Notes under the pieces: generated by a model
The model's database searches: none
What the model was told of the DNA's origin: nothing
What the model saw: the letters and a program-made list of their open reading frames with translations, nothing else
Made by a program: the position numbers and the translations under genes
Source: Streptomyces sp. NBC_00286
GTDB lineage: Bacteria > Actinomycetota > Actinomycetes > Streptomycetales > Streptomycetaceae
Direction: 5' to 3'
DNA: 64,000 bases
Assembly: GCF_036173125.1 (NCBI RefSeq)
Contig: NZ_CP108054.1
Coordinates: 3,286,001 to 3,350,000 of the forward strand
Shown here: positions 25,941 to 35,974 of the stretch, piece after piece
Numbering within the stretch: the first letter of the stretch is position 1
How the letters are laid out: every line of letters begins with the position of its first letter

Positions 25941-25977
25941 CGAAGGGCCCGAATCCCTTGAGGATTCGGGCCCTTCG
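25941..25977 (-). terminator. Terminator of initiator tRNA copy 2
   Basis: Perfect 16-base arms (CGAAGGGCCCGAATCC and its complement) with a 5-base loop. It lies eight bases after the 3' end of the tRNA gene and upstream of the Sel1-repeat gene promoter. Confidence 0.9.
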
Positions 25978-25984
25978 TCTTCAG

Positions 25985-26058
25985 TAGCGGGGACAGGATT
26001 TGAACCTGCGACCTCTGGGTTATGAGCCCAGCGAGCTACCGAGCTGCTCCACCCCGCG
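25985..26058 (-). tRNA. Initiator tRNA-fMet (CAT), copy 2
   Basis: The same 74-base sequence as the copy at 23552, with the GGG/CCC anticodon stem, CAT anticodon and C1/T72 mismatch. The two lie 2.4 kb apart on the same strand. The flanks differ apart from a few bases after the 3' end (CTTCAGTAGC region). The terminators are unrelated in sequence. Confidence 0.97.
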
Positions 26059-26123
26059 CCGTTGTTCGGCAACCGTATCACGGCGCGGGACGGGCCTTTC
26101 GCTCAGTCAGTTGCGGCCGCCGG

Positions 26124-29054
26124 TCAGCCGCTTCCGCCGCTCCCTTCGGTGTTGCCGTCGCCGTTGTCCGCGCCCTCACCACCGGTGTTGTCGGGCTGGG
26201 CCCGAGCCTCCGCGGCCCTTTGCAGCGCTTCCTCGAGGTCCTGCTGCGCCCGGCCGTACGCCTCCCAGTCGCCCTTCTTCAGGGCTTCCTGGCTGGCCTC
26301 GTATGCCTTCTGGGCGTCGGCGACCGCCTCTTGGACGGTCTGATCACCCGTCGCCGGTGGTGGCTCGGTGGTGTCCTCGCCCTCGTCCGGTGGCGGCTGC
26401 GGGGTCGTGTCCTGTACCCCGAAGACCTTGTCCAGCGCTTGGGCGAGGGTGTCTTCGAAGGCGGTGGTGCCTCCGTACGACACCGCGACCTTCTTCAGCA
26501 GCGGGTACTCGGCGCTGCTGCCTTGCACATAGATCGGTTCGACGTACAGGAATCCGGCGTCCATGGGCACCGCGAGCAGATTGCCGAAGATCATGTTCGA
26601 CTTCGACGTCTCCGCGTTCCGTGTGAACTCCTGGACCGCTGGGATCGAACTCAACTTGCTCTGCCATTGGACCGGTCCGTCCACCTCGGACTCGCCGGTG
26701 ACTCTGAGCAGCCGCATCGTGCCGTACCCGTCGCTGCTCGCATCGGCGTCCACCGCCATGTACGCGGCCAGGTTCGGCCGTCCGCTCGGGGTGAAGGTGG
26801 TGGTCAGCGAGAACCGTTGCTGGTCGTCGCCGGGCATCTTCAGCGACAGGTAGTACGGCGGTACGGCGACGCTGTCCTGTCGGTTCGTCGGGTCGTTCGG
26901 CACCTGCCACACGTCACTCGCGTTGTAGAACTGGTTGGCGTTGGTGACGTGGTAGATGCCCAGTTGCTCGCGCTGCACCTTGAACAGGTCCTGCGGGTAG
27001 CGCAGATGCTCCTTCAGCTCCGCCGGGATGTCGGCCTTCGCCTTCACCGTGTCCGGGAACGCCTTCTTCCACGTCTTCAGGACCGGGTCCTTGTCGTCCC
27101 ACGTGTAGAGGTTGACCGTGCCGTCGTACGCGTCGACGGTCGCCTTCACCGAGTTGCGGATGTAGTTGACCTGGTTCTGCTGGGCGACCACCGCGCGCTG
27201 GCTGTCCTCGTTGGTCAGTGCGTCCGTGGTGGTGTCGCCGAGTGTGGTGCGCGATGCGTACGGATAGCCGTTCGTGGTCGTGTACGCGTCGACAACCCAC
27301 ACGACCCGCTTGCCGATGACGGTCGGGTAGGCGTCGCCGTCGATGGTCAGCCAGGGCGCGACCGCCTCGACGCGCTCCTTGGGCGTGCGGTCGTAGAGGA
27401 TCTTCGAGCCCTCTCCGATGGCACCGGAGTACAGCATCTGAGGCTCGCTGAACCGTGCCGCATACGCTGCACGGTTCAGCGGGTTCGACAGGTCGATGCC
27501 GCCACTGCCCTTGTACTGGTACGTCTTCTGGCCGCCCGCCTCCTCGTAGTCGAGTTCCTTCTGGGGCCCGCCCACGATCGAGTACTGGGTGGTCTTCTCG
27601 CCGAAGTAAATGCGCTGCTCGTAGCCCTTGTTGAAGGTGCCGGTGGTGGGCAGGCCCTGCTCGGTGAAGTCCGGGGAGCCTTCGGACCCCTCCTGGATCG
27701 CTGTGCCCTTGGCCGCGATCGCGCCGTACCCGTGCGTGTAGATGAAGTGCTGGTTGATCCAGTTCTTCTTGTCCACGCGGTTGAGGTTCAGCTCACGCAG
27801 ACCGATGATCGTGTCCTGGCCGTTGTACCGGTCGACGTCCAGCGTCTTCGGGAACTGGTAGTACTTCCGCTCCTGTTCCAGTTGCTGGAACGTCGGCGAG
27901 ACCACGTTCGGGTCGTTCAGCCGGTAGCTCGCGACCGAATCGGCCTGATCGCGATGCTGCTTGGCGTCGCCGCCATCGCCTGTGCCCGAGACCTCGTCGA
28001 TCTTCACGCCGTCAATGCCGTACGCCTTGCGTGTTGCCTCGATGTTCTTCTCGATGTACGAGGTCTCCTTGGCCTGCTCGTTCGGCTTGACCTGGAACTG
28101 CTGCACGATCGCCGGGTACAGCCCGCCGATCAGCACCGCCGAGAGAACCAGAAGACCGAAGCCGATCAGCGGCAGCTGCCAGGTGCGCCGCCACAGCGTG
28201 GCGAAGAACAGGAGCGCGCAGATCACGGCGATGCAGAACAGGATGGTCTTGGCCGGCAGGTATGCGTTGGCGTCGACGTACCTGAGGCCCGTCCAGTTGT
28301 CCGTGGCCTTGAAGTCGCTCGATTTCACGGCGAGCCCGTACCGGTCGAGCCAGTACGCGACCGCCTTCAGGGCGACGAACAGGCCGAGCAGCACGGAGAG
28401 ATGACCGGTGGCCGCGGCCGTGGCACGCGCGCCGGGGCTGGTGACCCTGAGGCCGCCGTACAGGTAGTGGGTCAGCGCTGCGGCGATCACACCGAGGATC
28501 GTGGCGGCGAAGCCGAAGCCCAGCAGGAAGCGGTACCAGGGCAGGTCGAAGGCGTAGAAGGAGACGTCGAGGTGGAACTGGGGGTCCTTCTGGTTGAAGG
28601 GCACTCCGTTCACCCACATCAGCCACGTACGCCACTGGCCTGACGCGGAGGCGCCCGCGATCAGCCCGACTAGGGCGGTGATCCCGAGCAGGATCCACTT
28701 CTTGTACGGGGCCACGCCCATGCGGTAGCGGTCCAGGCTCTGCTGCTCCATCGACATGGCGCTCAGCGGTGGCCTGAGCCGATGGGCCAGCCAGATGTTC
28801 ACGCCGACCGCCAGGGCCATCAGCAGACCGAAGACGAAGAACAGTCCGATCTTGGTCCACAGGGTGGTCGTGAAGACTGAGGAGTACTTGACCGACCGAT
28901 ACCAGAGCCAGTCCGTCCAGAACCCCGCGAACATGACGAACGCCATGGCCAGCACGGCCAGTACGCCCAGTGTCATGAGCAGCGTCCGGACGCGCCGGGA
29001 CGGTCGGCCCACTCTGATCCGTGGCCCCGTCGGGCCTCCGCCGCGGTCCGGCAT
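26124..29054 (-). CDS. UPF0182-family large membrane protein
   Basis: 976 residues. Seven or so spans are visible in the first 330 residues, beginning near residues 25-50 ([17 protein letters not shown]). A large extracytoplasmic region follows, with conserved family blocks such as [19 protein letters not shown] and [13 protein letters not shown]. The C-terminal 120 residues form an acidic Pro/Gly-rich tail with a coiled-coil-like stretch ([19 protein letters not shown]). Function is unknown in the family; a wide actinobacterial and clostridial distribution is known. The start at the ATG 29054 was chosen because the MPDRGGG opening looks familial; no strong ribosome site is seen. Confidence 0.93.
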   Translation of the reverse strand: MPDRGGGPTGPRIRVGRPSRRVRTLLMTLGVLAVLAMAFVMFAGFWTDWLWYRSVKYSSVFTTTLWTKIGLFFVFGLLMALAVGVNIWLAHRLRPPLSAMSMEQQSLDRYRMGVAPYKKWILLGITALVGLIAGASASGQWRTWLMWVNGVPFNQKDPQFHLDVSFYAFDLPWYRFLLGFGFAATILGVIAAALTHYLYGGLRVTSPGARATAAATGHLSVLLGLFVALKAVAYWLDRYGLAVKSSDFKATDNWTGLRYVDANAYLPAKTILFCIAVICALLFFATLWRRTWQLPLIGFGLLVLSAVLIGGLYPAIVQQFQVKPNEQAKETSYIEKNIEATRKAYGIDGVKIDEVSGTGDGGDAKQHRDQADSVASYRLNDPNVVSPTFQQLEQERKYYQFPKTLDVDRYNGQDTIIGLRELNLNRVDKKNWINQHFIYTHGYGAIAAKGTAIQEGSEGSPDFTEQGLPTTGTFNKGYEQRIYFGEKTTQYSIVGGPQKELDYEEAGGQKTYQYKGSGGIDLSNPLNRAAYAARFSEPQMLYSGAIGEGSKILYDRTPKERVEAVAPWLTIDGDAYPTVIGKRVVWVVDAYTTTNGYPYASRTTLGDTTTDALTNEDSQRAVVAQQNQVNYIRNSVKATVDAYDGTVNLYTWDDKDPVLKTWKKAFPDTVKAKADIPAELKEHLRYPQDLFKVQREQLGIYHVTNANQFYNASDVWQVPNDPTNRQDSVAVPPYYLSLKMPGDDQQRFSLTTTFTPSGRPNLAAYMAVDADASSDGYGTMRLLRVTGESEVDGPVQWQSKLSSIPAVQEFTRNAETSKSNMIFGNLLAVPMDAGFLYVEPIYVQGSSAEYPLLKKVAVSYGGTTAFEDTLAQALDKVFGVQDTTPQPPPDEGEDTTEPPPATGDQTVQEAVADAQKAYEASQEALKKGDWEAYGRAQQDLEEALQRAAEARAQPDNTGGEGADNGDGNTEGSGGSG

Positions 29055-29189
29055 CTGGAAAGCCAAGGTGTGCACCTCGAAGTTCGGTCTTGGTCTTCGG
29101 GCCCTGCGAACACAGGGCCACATCTATGCAACTTACTGATGCTTTACTCGGTTCCCGGTTCGGGGTGCGAACGAGGCAGGATTGTGACC

Positions 29190-29747
29190 ATGTCCAACAC
29201 CGCCTCTACAGGCACCCCCATGGCGGCCGGCCCGCTGACCCGTGCCGTCCTCGAAATCGACGAGTACGTCTCCGGGCTCGGCTGGGACCAGCCCGCACGG
29301 CTCTTCGCGCTGGTCGACACCGCTCAGCTGCGCTCCGAGGAACCAGGTCTCGCGACGCGTCTCGGTCTCCCCGATGACGCACCCGACGGCGCTCTTACCC
29401 CCATCGAACAGGAGGAACTCCCCGCGGGCAGCCCGTTGGACGAGTTTCTCGGCACCATCGCATGGCCGGACGCGGTGGCCGGCTGCGCGCTGTCCGTGGA
29501 GCGGCTGATGCTGCCGCCGTCCGCGGAGGCGTCCGTTCCGGAAGGTCTCGACGAGAAGCATCTGGCGAAGTGGGTCGCCGAGCATCCTGAGCGCCAGGAG
29601 GTCCGGATGACCGTCGGGGTGCTGCGCGGCGGGAAGCGGGAGTCGGCACTGCGGCTGCGCGAGAAGGACTCGGCGACCGAGGTCCTCACCGGCTCCGACC
29701 TGGTGCCGGGGCTGGCGGAGGCGCTGGCAGCGACGTTCGCCGAGTAG
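29190..29747 (+). CDS. PPA1309-family protein
   Basis: A 185-residue actinobacterial protein of unknown function with no signal peptide. It is acidic and has conserved blocks GLGWDQPARLFALVDT, then EQEELPAGSPLDEFLGTIAWPDAV and LSVERLMLPP. It starts at the ATG 29190 after GAGGCAGG. It is divergent from the UPF0182 gene and convergent with the PDZ/Lon gene. In other actinobacteria this family also neighbours the UPF0182 and PDZ genes. Confidence 0.85.
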   Translation: MSNTASTGTPMAAGPLTRAVLEIDEYVSGLGWDQPARLFALVDTAQLRSEEPGLATRLGLPDDAPDGALTPIEQEELPAGSPLDEFLGTIAWPDAVAGCALSVERLMLPPSAEASVPEGLDEKHLAKWVAEHPERQEVRMTVGVLRGGKRESALRLREKDSATEVLTGSDLVPGLAEALAATFAE

Positions 29748-29784
29748 CTCTCGTAGATCTTGGCGTAGTACTGCATGAGCCGGC

Positions 29785-30879
29785 TCAGCTCTTCGTGCAC
29801 TGGGGCAGGTTGTCGGTGTTGCCGCCGCGGATGTCCTTGAGGGCGTTCATCGCGTCGTCGAGGGTGTCGACCTTGACGAGGGTGAGCCCGTCGGGGATGT
29901 CCCGGGCGGCGGCCGCGCAGTTGTCCTTGGGCGTCAGGAAGTACTCGGCGCCCTGGGCGCGGGCGCCGACCGTCTTCATCTCGATGCCGCCGATGGGGCC
30001 GACCTTGCCGTCGTCGTCGATGGTGCCGGTGCCGGCCACGAACTTTCCGCCGGTGAGGTCGCCCGGGGTGAGCTTGTCGACGATGCCGAGGGCGAACATC
30101 AGGCCGGCGCTCGGGCCGCCGACGTCGGCGAGCTTGATGTCGATGGTGAACGGAAAGGTGTGGTCGGTCCCGGCAGCGATGCCGACGATCGCGCGCTCCT
30201 CGCCGTCGTCGTCCGACTTCGTCGTGGTGATGGTGATGTCCTCGGTCTTCGTCGCCGTCCGCTTTTCCTTCTCGGCGGCGGCCTGCTCCTTGGCGGGCAC
30301 GACGGTGAAGACGACCTTCTCGCCCGGCTTGTGCTTGGTGACCAGCTTCGCCACCTCGTCGTACGCCTTGACCGGCGTACCGTCCACGGCCTTGATCACA
30401 TCGCCCGCGTGCAGCTTGCCCTCGGCCGGGCTGTCCTTGAGCACGGAGGAGACGATGGTCCAGGACTTCACCGGGATGTTCCGCTCCTTGAGGGCGGCGA
30501 CCTTGGCGCTCTCCTGAGACTGGCTGAACTCCTCGGCGTTCTCCTGCGTCGACTGCTCTTCCGTCTTGCCGTCCGGGTAGAGCGTGTCGTGCGGGACCAC
30601 CTTGTTGTCGTGTGCCAGCCAGCCGTACACGGCCTCGACGAGGTTCATCTTGTAGTCGGCGCTCGTGACGCGGACCGTCGTCATGTTGAGGTTGCCGTCC
30701 GCCGGGTAGGTCTTGCGGCCGGAAATCTGGAGCACCGGCTCACCGTCGTGCTCGCCGAGCGTGTTCACCGTCGGACCGGGTGACATCTCCGAGTACGGCA
30801 CATTGATGAAGACCCCTGCGCACAGGAGCGCGATCAGCATCAGGGTGGAGGCGAGCATCGTCGCGGTGCGGCGTGGCAT
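29785..30879 (-). CDS. YlbL-type PDZ and Lon-like (S16) membrane peptidase
   Basis: 364 residues. An N-terminal signal anchor (TMLASTLMLIALLCAGVFI) is followed by a PDZ domain at about 130-215 (SPAEGKLHAGDVIKAVDG) and a Lon-type serine protease domain. The Ser-Lys dyad is visible: Ser in GGPSAGLMF and Lys in IGGIEMKTVGA. The domain probably faces outward. A long Lys/Glu/Thr-rich stretch separates PDZ and protease. I chose the ATG at 30879; earlier in-frame codons look non-coding. The substrate is unknown; homologues are linked to envelope quality control. Confidence 0.93.
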   Translation of the reverse strand: MPRRTATMLASTLMLIALLCAGVFINVPYSEMSPGPTVNTLGEHDGEPVLQISGRKTYPADGNLNMTTVRVTSADYKMNLVEAVYGWLAHDNKVVPHDTLYPDGKTEEQSTQENAEEFSQSQESAKVAALKERNIPVKSWTIVSSVLKDSPAEGKLHAGDVIKAVDGTPVKAYDEVAKLVTKHKPGEKVVFTVVPAKEQAAAEKEKRTATKTEDITITTTKSDDDGEERAIVGIAAGTDHTFPFTIDIKLADVGGPSAGLMFALGIVDKLTPGDLTGGKFVAGTGTIDDDGKVGPIGGIEMKTVGARAQGAEYFLTPKDNCAAAARDIPDGLTLVKVDTLDDAMNALKDIRGGNTDNLPQCTKS

Positions 30880-30985
30880 GGAACGACAGTACGGGACCAC
30901 CCTGTCAGTGCACCGTCGGGGCCGCCCGTACGGGACCTCAAGGGGGCCTGGGCGCAGACGTCCCAGGCGCCTTCGGTGCAGGTGG

Positions 30986-31195
30986 TCAGGCGTCTGTGGG
31001 CGACTTCTCCATGTGCTGCTCCTGGCCCGGCTGCTTCGCCAGGTGAGGCTTCTCCATGGCCTCGCGGAAGCGCATATAGCCCGCGAGTTCGGTGCCGTCT
31101 CCGATGGACCTGCGGTTACGACCGACCCAGGTGCCCCACAGTCCGGCACCGATCGCGGCCAAAAACGGAATCAGCAACCAGGCGAGCGCCGCCAT
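30986..31195 (-). CDS. Small membrane protein (69 aa), actinobacterial
   Basis: 69 residues. One N-terminal span (AWLLIPFLAAIGAGLWGTWV) is followed by a cytoplasmic tail of about 45 residues rich in Glu, Lys and Gln. GGGAGG lies five bases before the ATG, a strong ribosome site. It is between the PDZ peptidase and the moaE genes on the same strand. No function is known to me. The start context and codon use look genuine. Confidence 0.78.
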   Translation of the reverse strand: MAALAWLLIPFLAAIGAGLWGTWVGRNRRSIGDGTELAGYMRFREAMEKPHLAKQPGQEQHMEKSPTDA

Positions 31196-31331
31196 GCCGA
31201 CCTCCCAACCCCGTGAAGCAACCGCAACTGACTGATCAGCAGATTAACCATGCCCGTGTCCAACGCTCACGGCGGGGGTGCGGTTACGCAACCGGAACGC
31301 GCGCGTGCGCACGGGTCGGCAGGCACACCGG

Positions 31332-31793
31332 TCAGCAGGCACCCACCCATTCCTCCGTACCGTCCGAAAACTTCTGGTGCTTCCAGATGGGCACTTCGTG
31401 CTTAAGGTCGTCGATCAGCTTGCGGCAGGCCTCGAAGGCCTCGCCGCGATGGGGGCAGGACACGGCGACGACGACGGCAAGGTCCCCGACTCTGAGGTCC
31501 CCCACCCGGTGAACGGCCGCAAGCGCCCGCACCGGATACTCGGCGACCACCTTCTCGGCTATGCGCCGCATCTCCGCCTCGGCACTGGGATGGCAGGAGT
31601 ACCCGAGCGCGTCGACGTCCGCTCCCCCGTCGTGGTTCCTGACGGTCCCGACGAACAGCGCGGTCCCACCGGAGGCGTCGTCCCCGACGGCTCGGAAGAC
31701 CTCGTCCACGGAGAGGGCGGTCTCCCGGATCGCCAACAGCTTGACGGGATCCTGCGCCCCCTGCTCACCGGGGTGATCACTCATAGTCGCCAT
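31332..31793 (-). CDS. moaE: Molybdopterin synthase catalytic subunit MoaE
   Basis: About 153 residues; it inserts sulfur into precursor Z with MoaD in molybdenum cofactor synthesis. Family marks: FVGTVRNHDGG near residue 46 and the catalytic-Lys region VPIWKHQKFSDGTEEWVGAC, whose Lys residues match the active site. An ATG nine bases further in is an alternative start. No moaD or other moa genes are in the window, but moeZ (61827) activates such partner proteins. Confidence 0.93.
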   Translation of the reverse strand: MATMSDHPGEQGAQDPVKLLAIRETALSVDEVFRAVGDDASGGTALFVGTVRNHDGGADVDALGYSCHPSAEAEMRRIAEKVVAEYPVRALAAVHRVGDLRVGDLAVVVAVSCPHRGEAFEACRKLIDDLKHEVPIWKHQKFSDGTEEWVGAC

Positions 31794-31871
31794 ACGCCCA
31801 TCGTGCACCACGCCACTGACAACGCGGAACGCAGTTCCTCCGGGCATACGGCCTTGGGACGTGTACGTGCG

Positions 31872-32984
31872 TCAGATGCGCCGTCGGGCCTTCCGCACCC
31901 GGCGGACCACAGCGGCCGTACCGAGCAGTGCGACCGTCGCGCCCGCGGCTCCGGCGGCGGTGGCGTCCTTGCGGCCGAGGCGGCGTCCGGCCACCGTGTG
32001 CCGCCCGGCGACCTCCTCCAGGAGTTCGGCGAGGACCTCCTCGTTGGTCCACTGCGGGCGCCATCCGGCGTCATGGAGCCGGCTCCCGCTGACCACCCAG
32101 GGGTACATCGTGTAGGCGAGGTCTCCGGCCGGCGAGGGTGTGAGCCCGATCCGGTGGAGCCGGGCGGCGGCGCCCAGGGCGACGGCCGAGGGCAGCTCCA
32201 TCCGGCGGATCCCGCTGAGTTCCTCGACCTCCTCCTGCTCCAGCCAGCCGTCGCAGCCCACGGCCAGCTCCCCGTCGACCTTCTCCAGGACGGCGTACTC
32301 CAGGGCACTGCACAGGTCCTCGACGTGGCAGAACTGCCAGGCGGGCCGGGACCCGGCGACGACGAGCAGCCGGGGCGACTCGAAGTAGCGCGTGAGGGCG
32401 GTGTCGGTGCCTCCGACGAGCACGGCGGGCCGTACGACGGTGACGTTGAGCCCGGGATGCGCGCGGGGCGCCCGCTTCGCGAGCCGCTCGACCTCCAGGA
32501 GGTCGCCGACTCCTGTGGCCTCCGCGGTGGCGCGCAGTTCTGCGTCTTCGGAGAGGGGCAGTTCGTTGTCGGGCAGCGCTCCGTAGACCATCGCCGAGGT
32601 GCACAGCACCACCCGATGCACCCCGGCCGCCGCGGCGGCGGTGAGCACGGTCTGGGTGCCCCGCACGTTGTACGCGGTGCGCGCCGCCGGGTCGGTCTCC
32701 AGGTCGAGATCGAGCGCCAGATGGACCACGACGTCCGCGCCGCGCAGCTTTTCGGCGATCACCGGGTCGCGTACGTCAAGGATGTGCCACTGGGCGTCCG
32801 CGCACTCACCGCGCCGCTCGTCGATGGCGATGACCTGCTTGATCTCGTCGCTGGCGGCGAGCCGCTCGGTGAGCAGGGCGCCGATACCGTCGGCGGCACC
32901 GGTGACCGCGACTACGGGACCGCGTACGGTCGGACTGGTTGAGGGGTTTCGCGCTGCGCGAACCTGTGGATCTGGGGAACTCAC
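31872..32984 (-). CDS. Extended-SDR NAD-dependent epimerase/dehydratase-like protein
   Basis: 370 residues. The Rossmann motif is VAVTGAADGIGALLTERL; the second strand ends in AIDERRG. The catalytic Tyr/Lys pair is not in its usual YxxxK form (a region reads CTSAMVYGALPDNELP). The active site may therefore be altered. A C-terminal hydrophobic helix (TVALLGTAAVVRRVRKARRR) suggests membrane association. The GTG at 32984 has GGAG seven bases upstream. Substrate is unknown. Confidence 0.85.
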   Translation of the reverse strand: MSSPDPQVRAARNPSTSPTVRGPVVAVTGAADGIGALLTERLAASDEIKQVIAIDERRGECADAQWHILDVRDPVIAEKLRGADVVVHLALDLDLETDPAARTAYNVRGTQTVLTAAAAAGVHRVVLCTSAMVYGALPDNELPLSEDAELRATAEATGVGDLLEVERLAKRAPRAHPGLNVTVVRPAVLVGGTDTALTRYFESPRLLVVAGSRPAWQFCHVEDLCSALEYAVLEKVDGELAVGCDGWLEQEEVEELSGIRRMELPSAVALGAAARLHRIGLTPSPAGDLAYTMYPWVVSGSRLHDAGWRPQWTNEEVLAELLEEVAGRHTVAGRRLGRKDATAAGAAGATVALLGTAAVVRRVRKARRRI

Positions 32985-33176
32985 CGGGCGTCTCCAGCGG
33001 TTGTCTTCAGTAAGAACGCGCGTGATGCGTACGTACCAGGTGGCATCCATCCTGCCGCAGCCCAGGAGTCGGCGAAGCATCGAGGCCCGAACCGGCCGCG
33101 GTGTCTACGCTGGGTGGTGTTGTCGGGCAACCGTGCCGTCGGAGAGAACCGGCGGCCTTACCAGCCGAGGAATCCC

Positions 33177-34628
33177 GTGAGTGACACCCCATTCGGATTC
33201 GGCCTTCCGCCGGAGGAGCCGGACGACGGCGACGAGGGCAAGAAGAAGGACCAGCAGAGCGGTGGTGGCCAGGGACCGGCCAACCCGTTCGGTTTCGGGT
33301 TCCCCGGAGCCGGCGGACCCGGCGCCGACAACCCGCTCGCCGCGATGTTCGGTTCCATGAACCCCAATGATCTGGGCGCCGCGTTCCAGCAGCTGGGCCA
33401 GATGCTCTCGTACGAGGGCGGCCCGGTGAACTGGGACATGGCCAAGCAGATCGCCCGTCAGACGGTGTCCCAGGGCGCCCCTGACGGCAGCAAGGACTCC
33501 AGTGTCGGCCCCGGCGAGCGCTCCGGAGTCGAGGAGGCCGTGCGCCTGGCCGACCTGTGGCTGGACGACGCGACGTCCCTGCCGTCCGGCGCCGGCTCCG
33601 CGGTGGCGTGGAGCCGCGCGGAGTGGGTCGAGGCGACCCTTCCGGTGTGGAAGGAGCTCGTCGACCCGGTCGCCGAGCGCGTCGGCGCGGCCATGGGCGA
33701 TGTGCTTCCCGAGGAGATGCAGGCCATGGCGGGCCCGCTCATCGGGATGATGCGCTCCATGGGCGGCGCCATGTTCGGTACGCAGATCGGGCAGGCCGTC
33801 GGCGTGCTCGCGGGCGAGGTGTTCGGCTCGACCGACATCGGCCTGCCGCTCGGCCCGGCCGGCCGGGCCGCCCTGCTTCCGGTGAACATCGAGGCGTTCG
33901 GCAAGGACCTCGGCGTACCGAAGGAGGAGGTCCGGCTGTACCTCGCCCTGCGCGAGGCCGCCCACCAGCGTCTGTTCGCGCATGTGCCCTGGCTGCGCTC
34001 GCACCTGTTCGGGGCGGTCGAGGGCTACGCGCGCGGGATCAAGGTCGACACGGCCAAGCTGGAGGACGTGGTCGGCCAGCTCGACCCGTCCAACCCGGAG
34101 CAGCTTCAGGACGCGCTCCAGCAGGGCATGTTCCAGCCGGAGGACACGCCTGCGCAGAAGGCGGCGCTGGCCCGTCTGGAGACGGCGCTGGCGCTCGTCG
34201 AGGGCTGGGTGGACGCGGTCGTGCACGCGGCGGCGAAGCCGCGTCTGTCGTCCGCGGACGCGTTGCGTGAGACGCTGCGGCGCCGCCGTGCTTCGGGCGG
34301 TCCCGCCGAGCAGACCTTCGCCACGCTGATCGGTCTGGAGCTGCGCCCGCGCCGGTTGCGGGACGCCTCGCGGCTGTGGGCCTCGCTCACGGACGCGCGC
34401 GGTGTCGACGGCCGGGACGCCCTGTGGGCGCACCCGGACATGCTGCCGACCGCCTCCGACCTGGACGACCCGGACGGCTTCGTGCACCGCGAGCAAATGG
34501 ACTTCTCCGAGCTGGACAAGATGCTCGGGGAGGCTGCGAGCGGTTCCGCCGAGAAGCCGAACCTCAAGAAGGGCGAGGACGAGCGCGGCGACAAGAAGGA
34601 CGACGACAAGGGCGACGGCGCCGAGTGA
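33177..34628 (+). CDS. DUF2342-family zinc-dependent metalloprotease-like protein
   Basis: 483 residues. A Gly/Pro-rich N-terminal region (about 70 residues) is followed by the conserved DUF2342 fold. The segment LYLALREAAHQRLFAH is the putative metal site (E-A-A-H). The C-terminal 30 residues are highly charged Lys/Glu/Asp. The family is known from actinobacteria and is annotated as putative zinc protease; the biochemical role is unproven. GAGGAA precedes the GTG. Its stop overlaps the next start (GTGA). Its position matches the M. tuberculosis Rv3195 neighbourhood. Confidence 0.9.
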   Translation: MSDTPFGFGLPPEEPDDGDEGKKKDQQSGGGQGPANPFGFGFPGAGGPGADNPLAAMFGSMNPNDLGAAFQQLGQMLSYEGGPVNWDMAKQIARQTVSQGAPDGSKDSSVGPGERSGVEEAVRLADLWLDDATSLPSGAGSAVAWSRAEWVEATLPVWKELVDPVAERVGAAMGDVLPEEMQAMAGPLIGMMRSMGGAMFGTQIGQAVGVLAGEVFGSTDIGLPLGPAGRAALLPVNIEAFGKDLGVPKEEVRLYLALREAAHQRLFAHVPWLRSHLFGAVEGYARGIKVDTAKLEDVVGQLDPSNPEQLQDALQQGMFQPEDTPAQKAALARLETALALVEGWVDAVVHAAAKPRLSSADALRETLRRRRASGGPAEQTFATLIGLELRPRRLRDASRLWASLTDARGVDGRDALWAHPDMLPTASDLDDPDGFVHREQMDFSELDKMLGEAASGSAEKPNLKKGEDERGDKKDDDKGDGAE

Positions 34629-35146
34629 GCCTCCATGACGACGCGGTCCTCGTACTGAAGGGCTACGAGGGCCAGGAAGAGCTGCGCCAGGCGTATCTTG
34701 ATCATCTTGAGGCTCATCCGGACGGCATGTGGAAGGCCTGCGGGGCCGGGCACATCACGGCGAGTGCCCTGGTCATCGATCCGGAGCAGCGGCGTGTGCT
34801 GCTGACGCTGCACAAGAAGCTGCGCATGTGGCTGCAGATGGGCGGCCATTGCGAGCCCCAGGACGCGACTGTGGAGGCTGCGGCCCTGCGTGAGGCCGGG
34901 GAGGAGTCGGGCATCACTGGTCTGACGCTGCTCCCGGGCGGGCCCGTACGGCTCGACCGGCATCCGATCCCGCCGCCGTGCCACTGTCACTTCGACGTGC
35001 AGTACGCGGTGCTGGCGCCGGTCGCCGCGGTCCAGGAGATCAGCGACGAGTCGCTCGACCTGCGCTGGTTCGCGTACGACGAGGTGGCGAGCGTGGCGGA
35101 CGACTCCGTGGTGCGATTGCTCGAGGCCACGCGGGCCAGGCTCTGA
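34625..35146 (+). CDS. NUDIX hydrolase
   Basis: 173 residues. The Nudix box is GGHCEPQDATVEAAALREAG with the EESG ending, typical of the GGHxExxD branch; the usual first Glu is replaced by Asp. Substrate is not deducible. Translation is coupled to the DUF2342 gene by a GTGA overlap. A perfect terminator follows within five bases. Confidence 0.93.
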   Translation: MSLHDDAVLVLKGYEGQEELRQAYLDHLEAHPDGMWKACGAGHITASALVIDPEQRRVLLTLHKKLRMWLQMGGHCEPQDATVEAAALREAGEESGITGLTLLPGGPVRLDRHPIPPPCHCHFDVQYAVLAPVAAVQEISDESLDLRWFAYDEVASVADDSVVRLLEATRARL

Positions 35147-35150
35147 AACG

Positions 35151-35184
35151 GTAAGGGGCGGCCGCAATGGCGGCCGCCCCTTAC
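35151..35184. terminator. Bidirectional terminator between NUDIX and AIM24 genes
   Basis: Perfect 15-base arms beginning GTAAGGGGCGG, with the loop AATG. It starts five bases after the NUDIX stop and lies 18 bases from the AIM24 stop on the other strand. Confidence 0.92.
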
Positions 35185-35202
35185 AACTGCCTCCTGGGAG
35201 GC

Positions 35203-35958
35203 TCAACTCCAGACGTTGCCCTGGTTCTGCCCCCGGGCCCCCTGCTGGCCCACCCCGTACTGGGCGCCGAGGCCGGAGCCGATCGTCGCGTTCTGCGGCG
35301 GCAGCAGCTCGCTGGGCTGGACGAGTACGTAACCCTGGCCCATGAAGCTGAGCTCCCAGCCCTCACCGGTGTTGCCCCGACGCCGGAACACTCCGGAGGA
35401 GTGTGTCTGGGCCTGCATCTGTACACGCAGACTCGTCGACCAGGCGACGATGGCGTCGGCGTCGCAGTTGACGTACCGGTCAGGGGTGACCTGCATCATC
35501 AGCGGCATCCCGGAGGTCATCAGGGCGACCTTGCCCTGTCCGGAGATGTTGAGCTGGTACTTGCCGGAGCCGGAGATGCCGTACTGGCTGTCCACGGCGA
35601 TCACTTCGTGGTGCAGCGAGGAGTCCATGGCCAGGACGTAACTGCTGTCCACGGTGAGGCCGTCGTGGTCGACGTCCACCACATGGATGTGCTGGGCGAG
35701 GTTGGCCAGGTAGACGGTGCCCTGTCCGTGACAGCGCATCAGGTCCAGGCCTTCTCCGGTGTTCGCGCGGGAGCGTCGCTGGCCGGCGCTCTGGTATTCG
35801 GCGTCGAACTCCACCAGACCTTGGTAGGCGACCATGGTGCCCTTGCGGGCGAGCACGTCGTCGTGACCCTCCAGGGCGACGCGCAGCATCTGCTTGTTCT
35901 GCAGGCTGTAGCGCTCCTGGGTCTGCTGCTCGTTGTAGGCGAAAAGCGGGCTCTGCAT
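35203..35958 (-). CDS. AIM24-family protein (third gene of TerD-AIM24 operon)
   Basis: 251 residues of beta-rich AIM24 fold, with the family blocks MLRVALEGHDDVLARKGTMV, then FRRRGNTGEGWELSFMGQG and YVLVQPSE. The C-terminal 25 residues are Gln/Gly-rich (GAQYGVGQQGARGQNQG). Eukaryotic AIM24 is a mitochondrial membrane-organising protein; bacterial relatives have no assigned role. GGGGGAG precedes the ATG, and only 16 bases separate it from the preceding gene. Confidence 0.9.
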   Translation of the reverse strand: MQSPLFAYNEQQTQERYSLQNKQMLRVALEGHDDVLARKGTMVAYQGLVEFDAEYQSAGQRRSRANTGEGLDLMRCHGQGTVYLANLAQHIHVVDVDHDGLTVDSSYVLAMDSSLHHEVIAVDSQYGISGSGKYQLNISGQGKVALMTSGMPLMMQVTPDRYVNCDADAIVAWSTSLRVQMQAQTHSSGVFRRRGNTGEGWELSFMGQGYVLVQPSELLPPQNATIGSGLGAQYGVGQQGARGQNQGNVWS

Positions 35959-35974
35959 GATGTGTGGCTCCCCC

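Noticed and set aside
23797..26025. Long open frame on the plus strand opposite the Sel1-repeat gene
   Set aside because: It lies opposite a strongly supported gene and runs through a tRNA; repetitive codons in high-GC DNA give it by shadowing.
26022..28643. Long open frame on the plus strand opposite UPF0182
   Set aside because: It is antisense to a conserved membrane protein; composition is that of a shadow frame.
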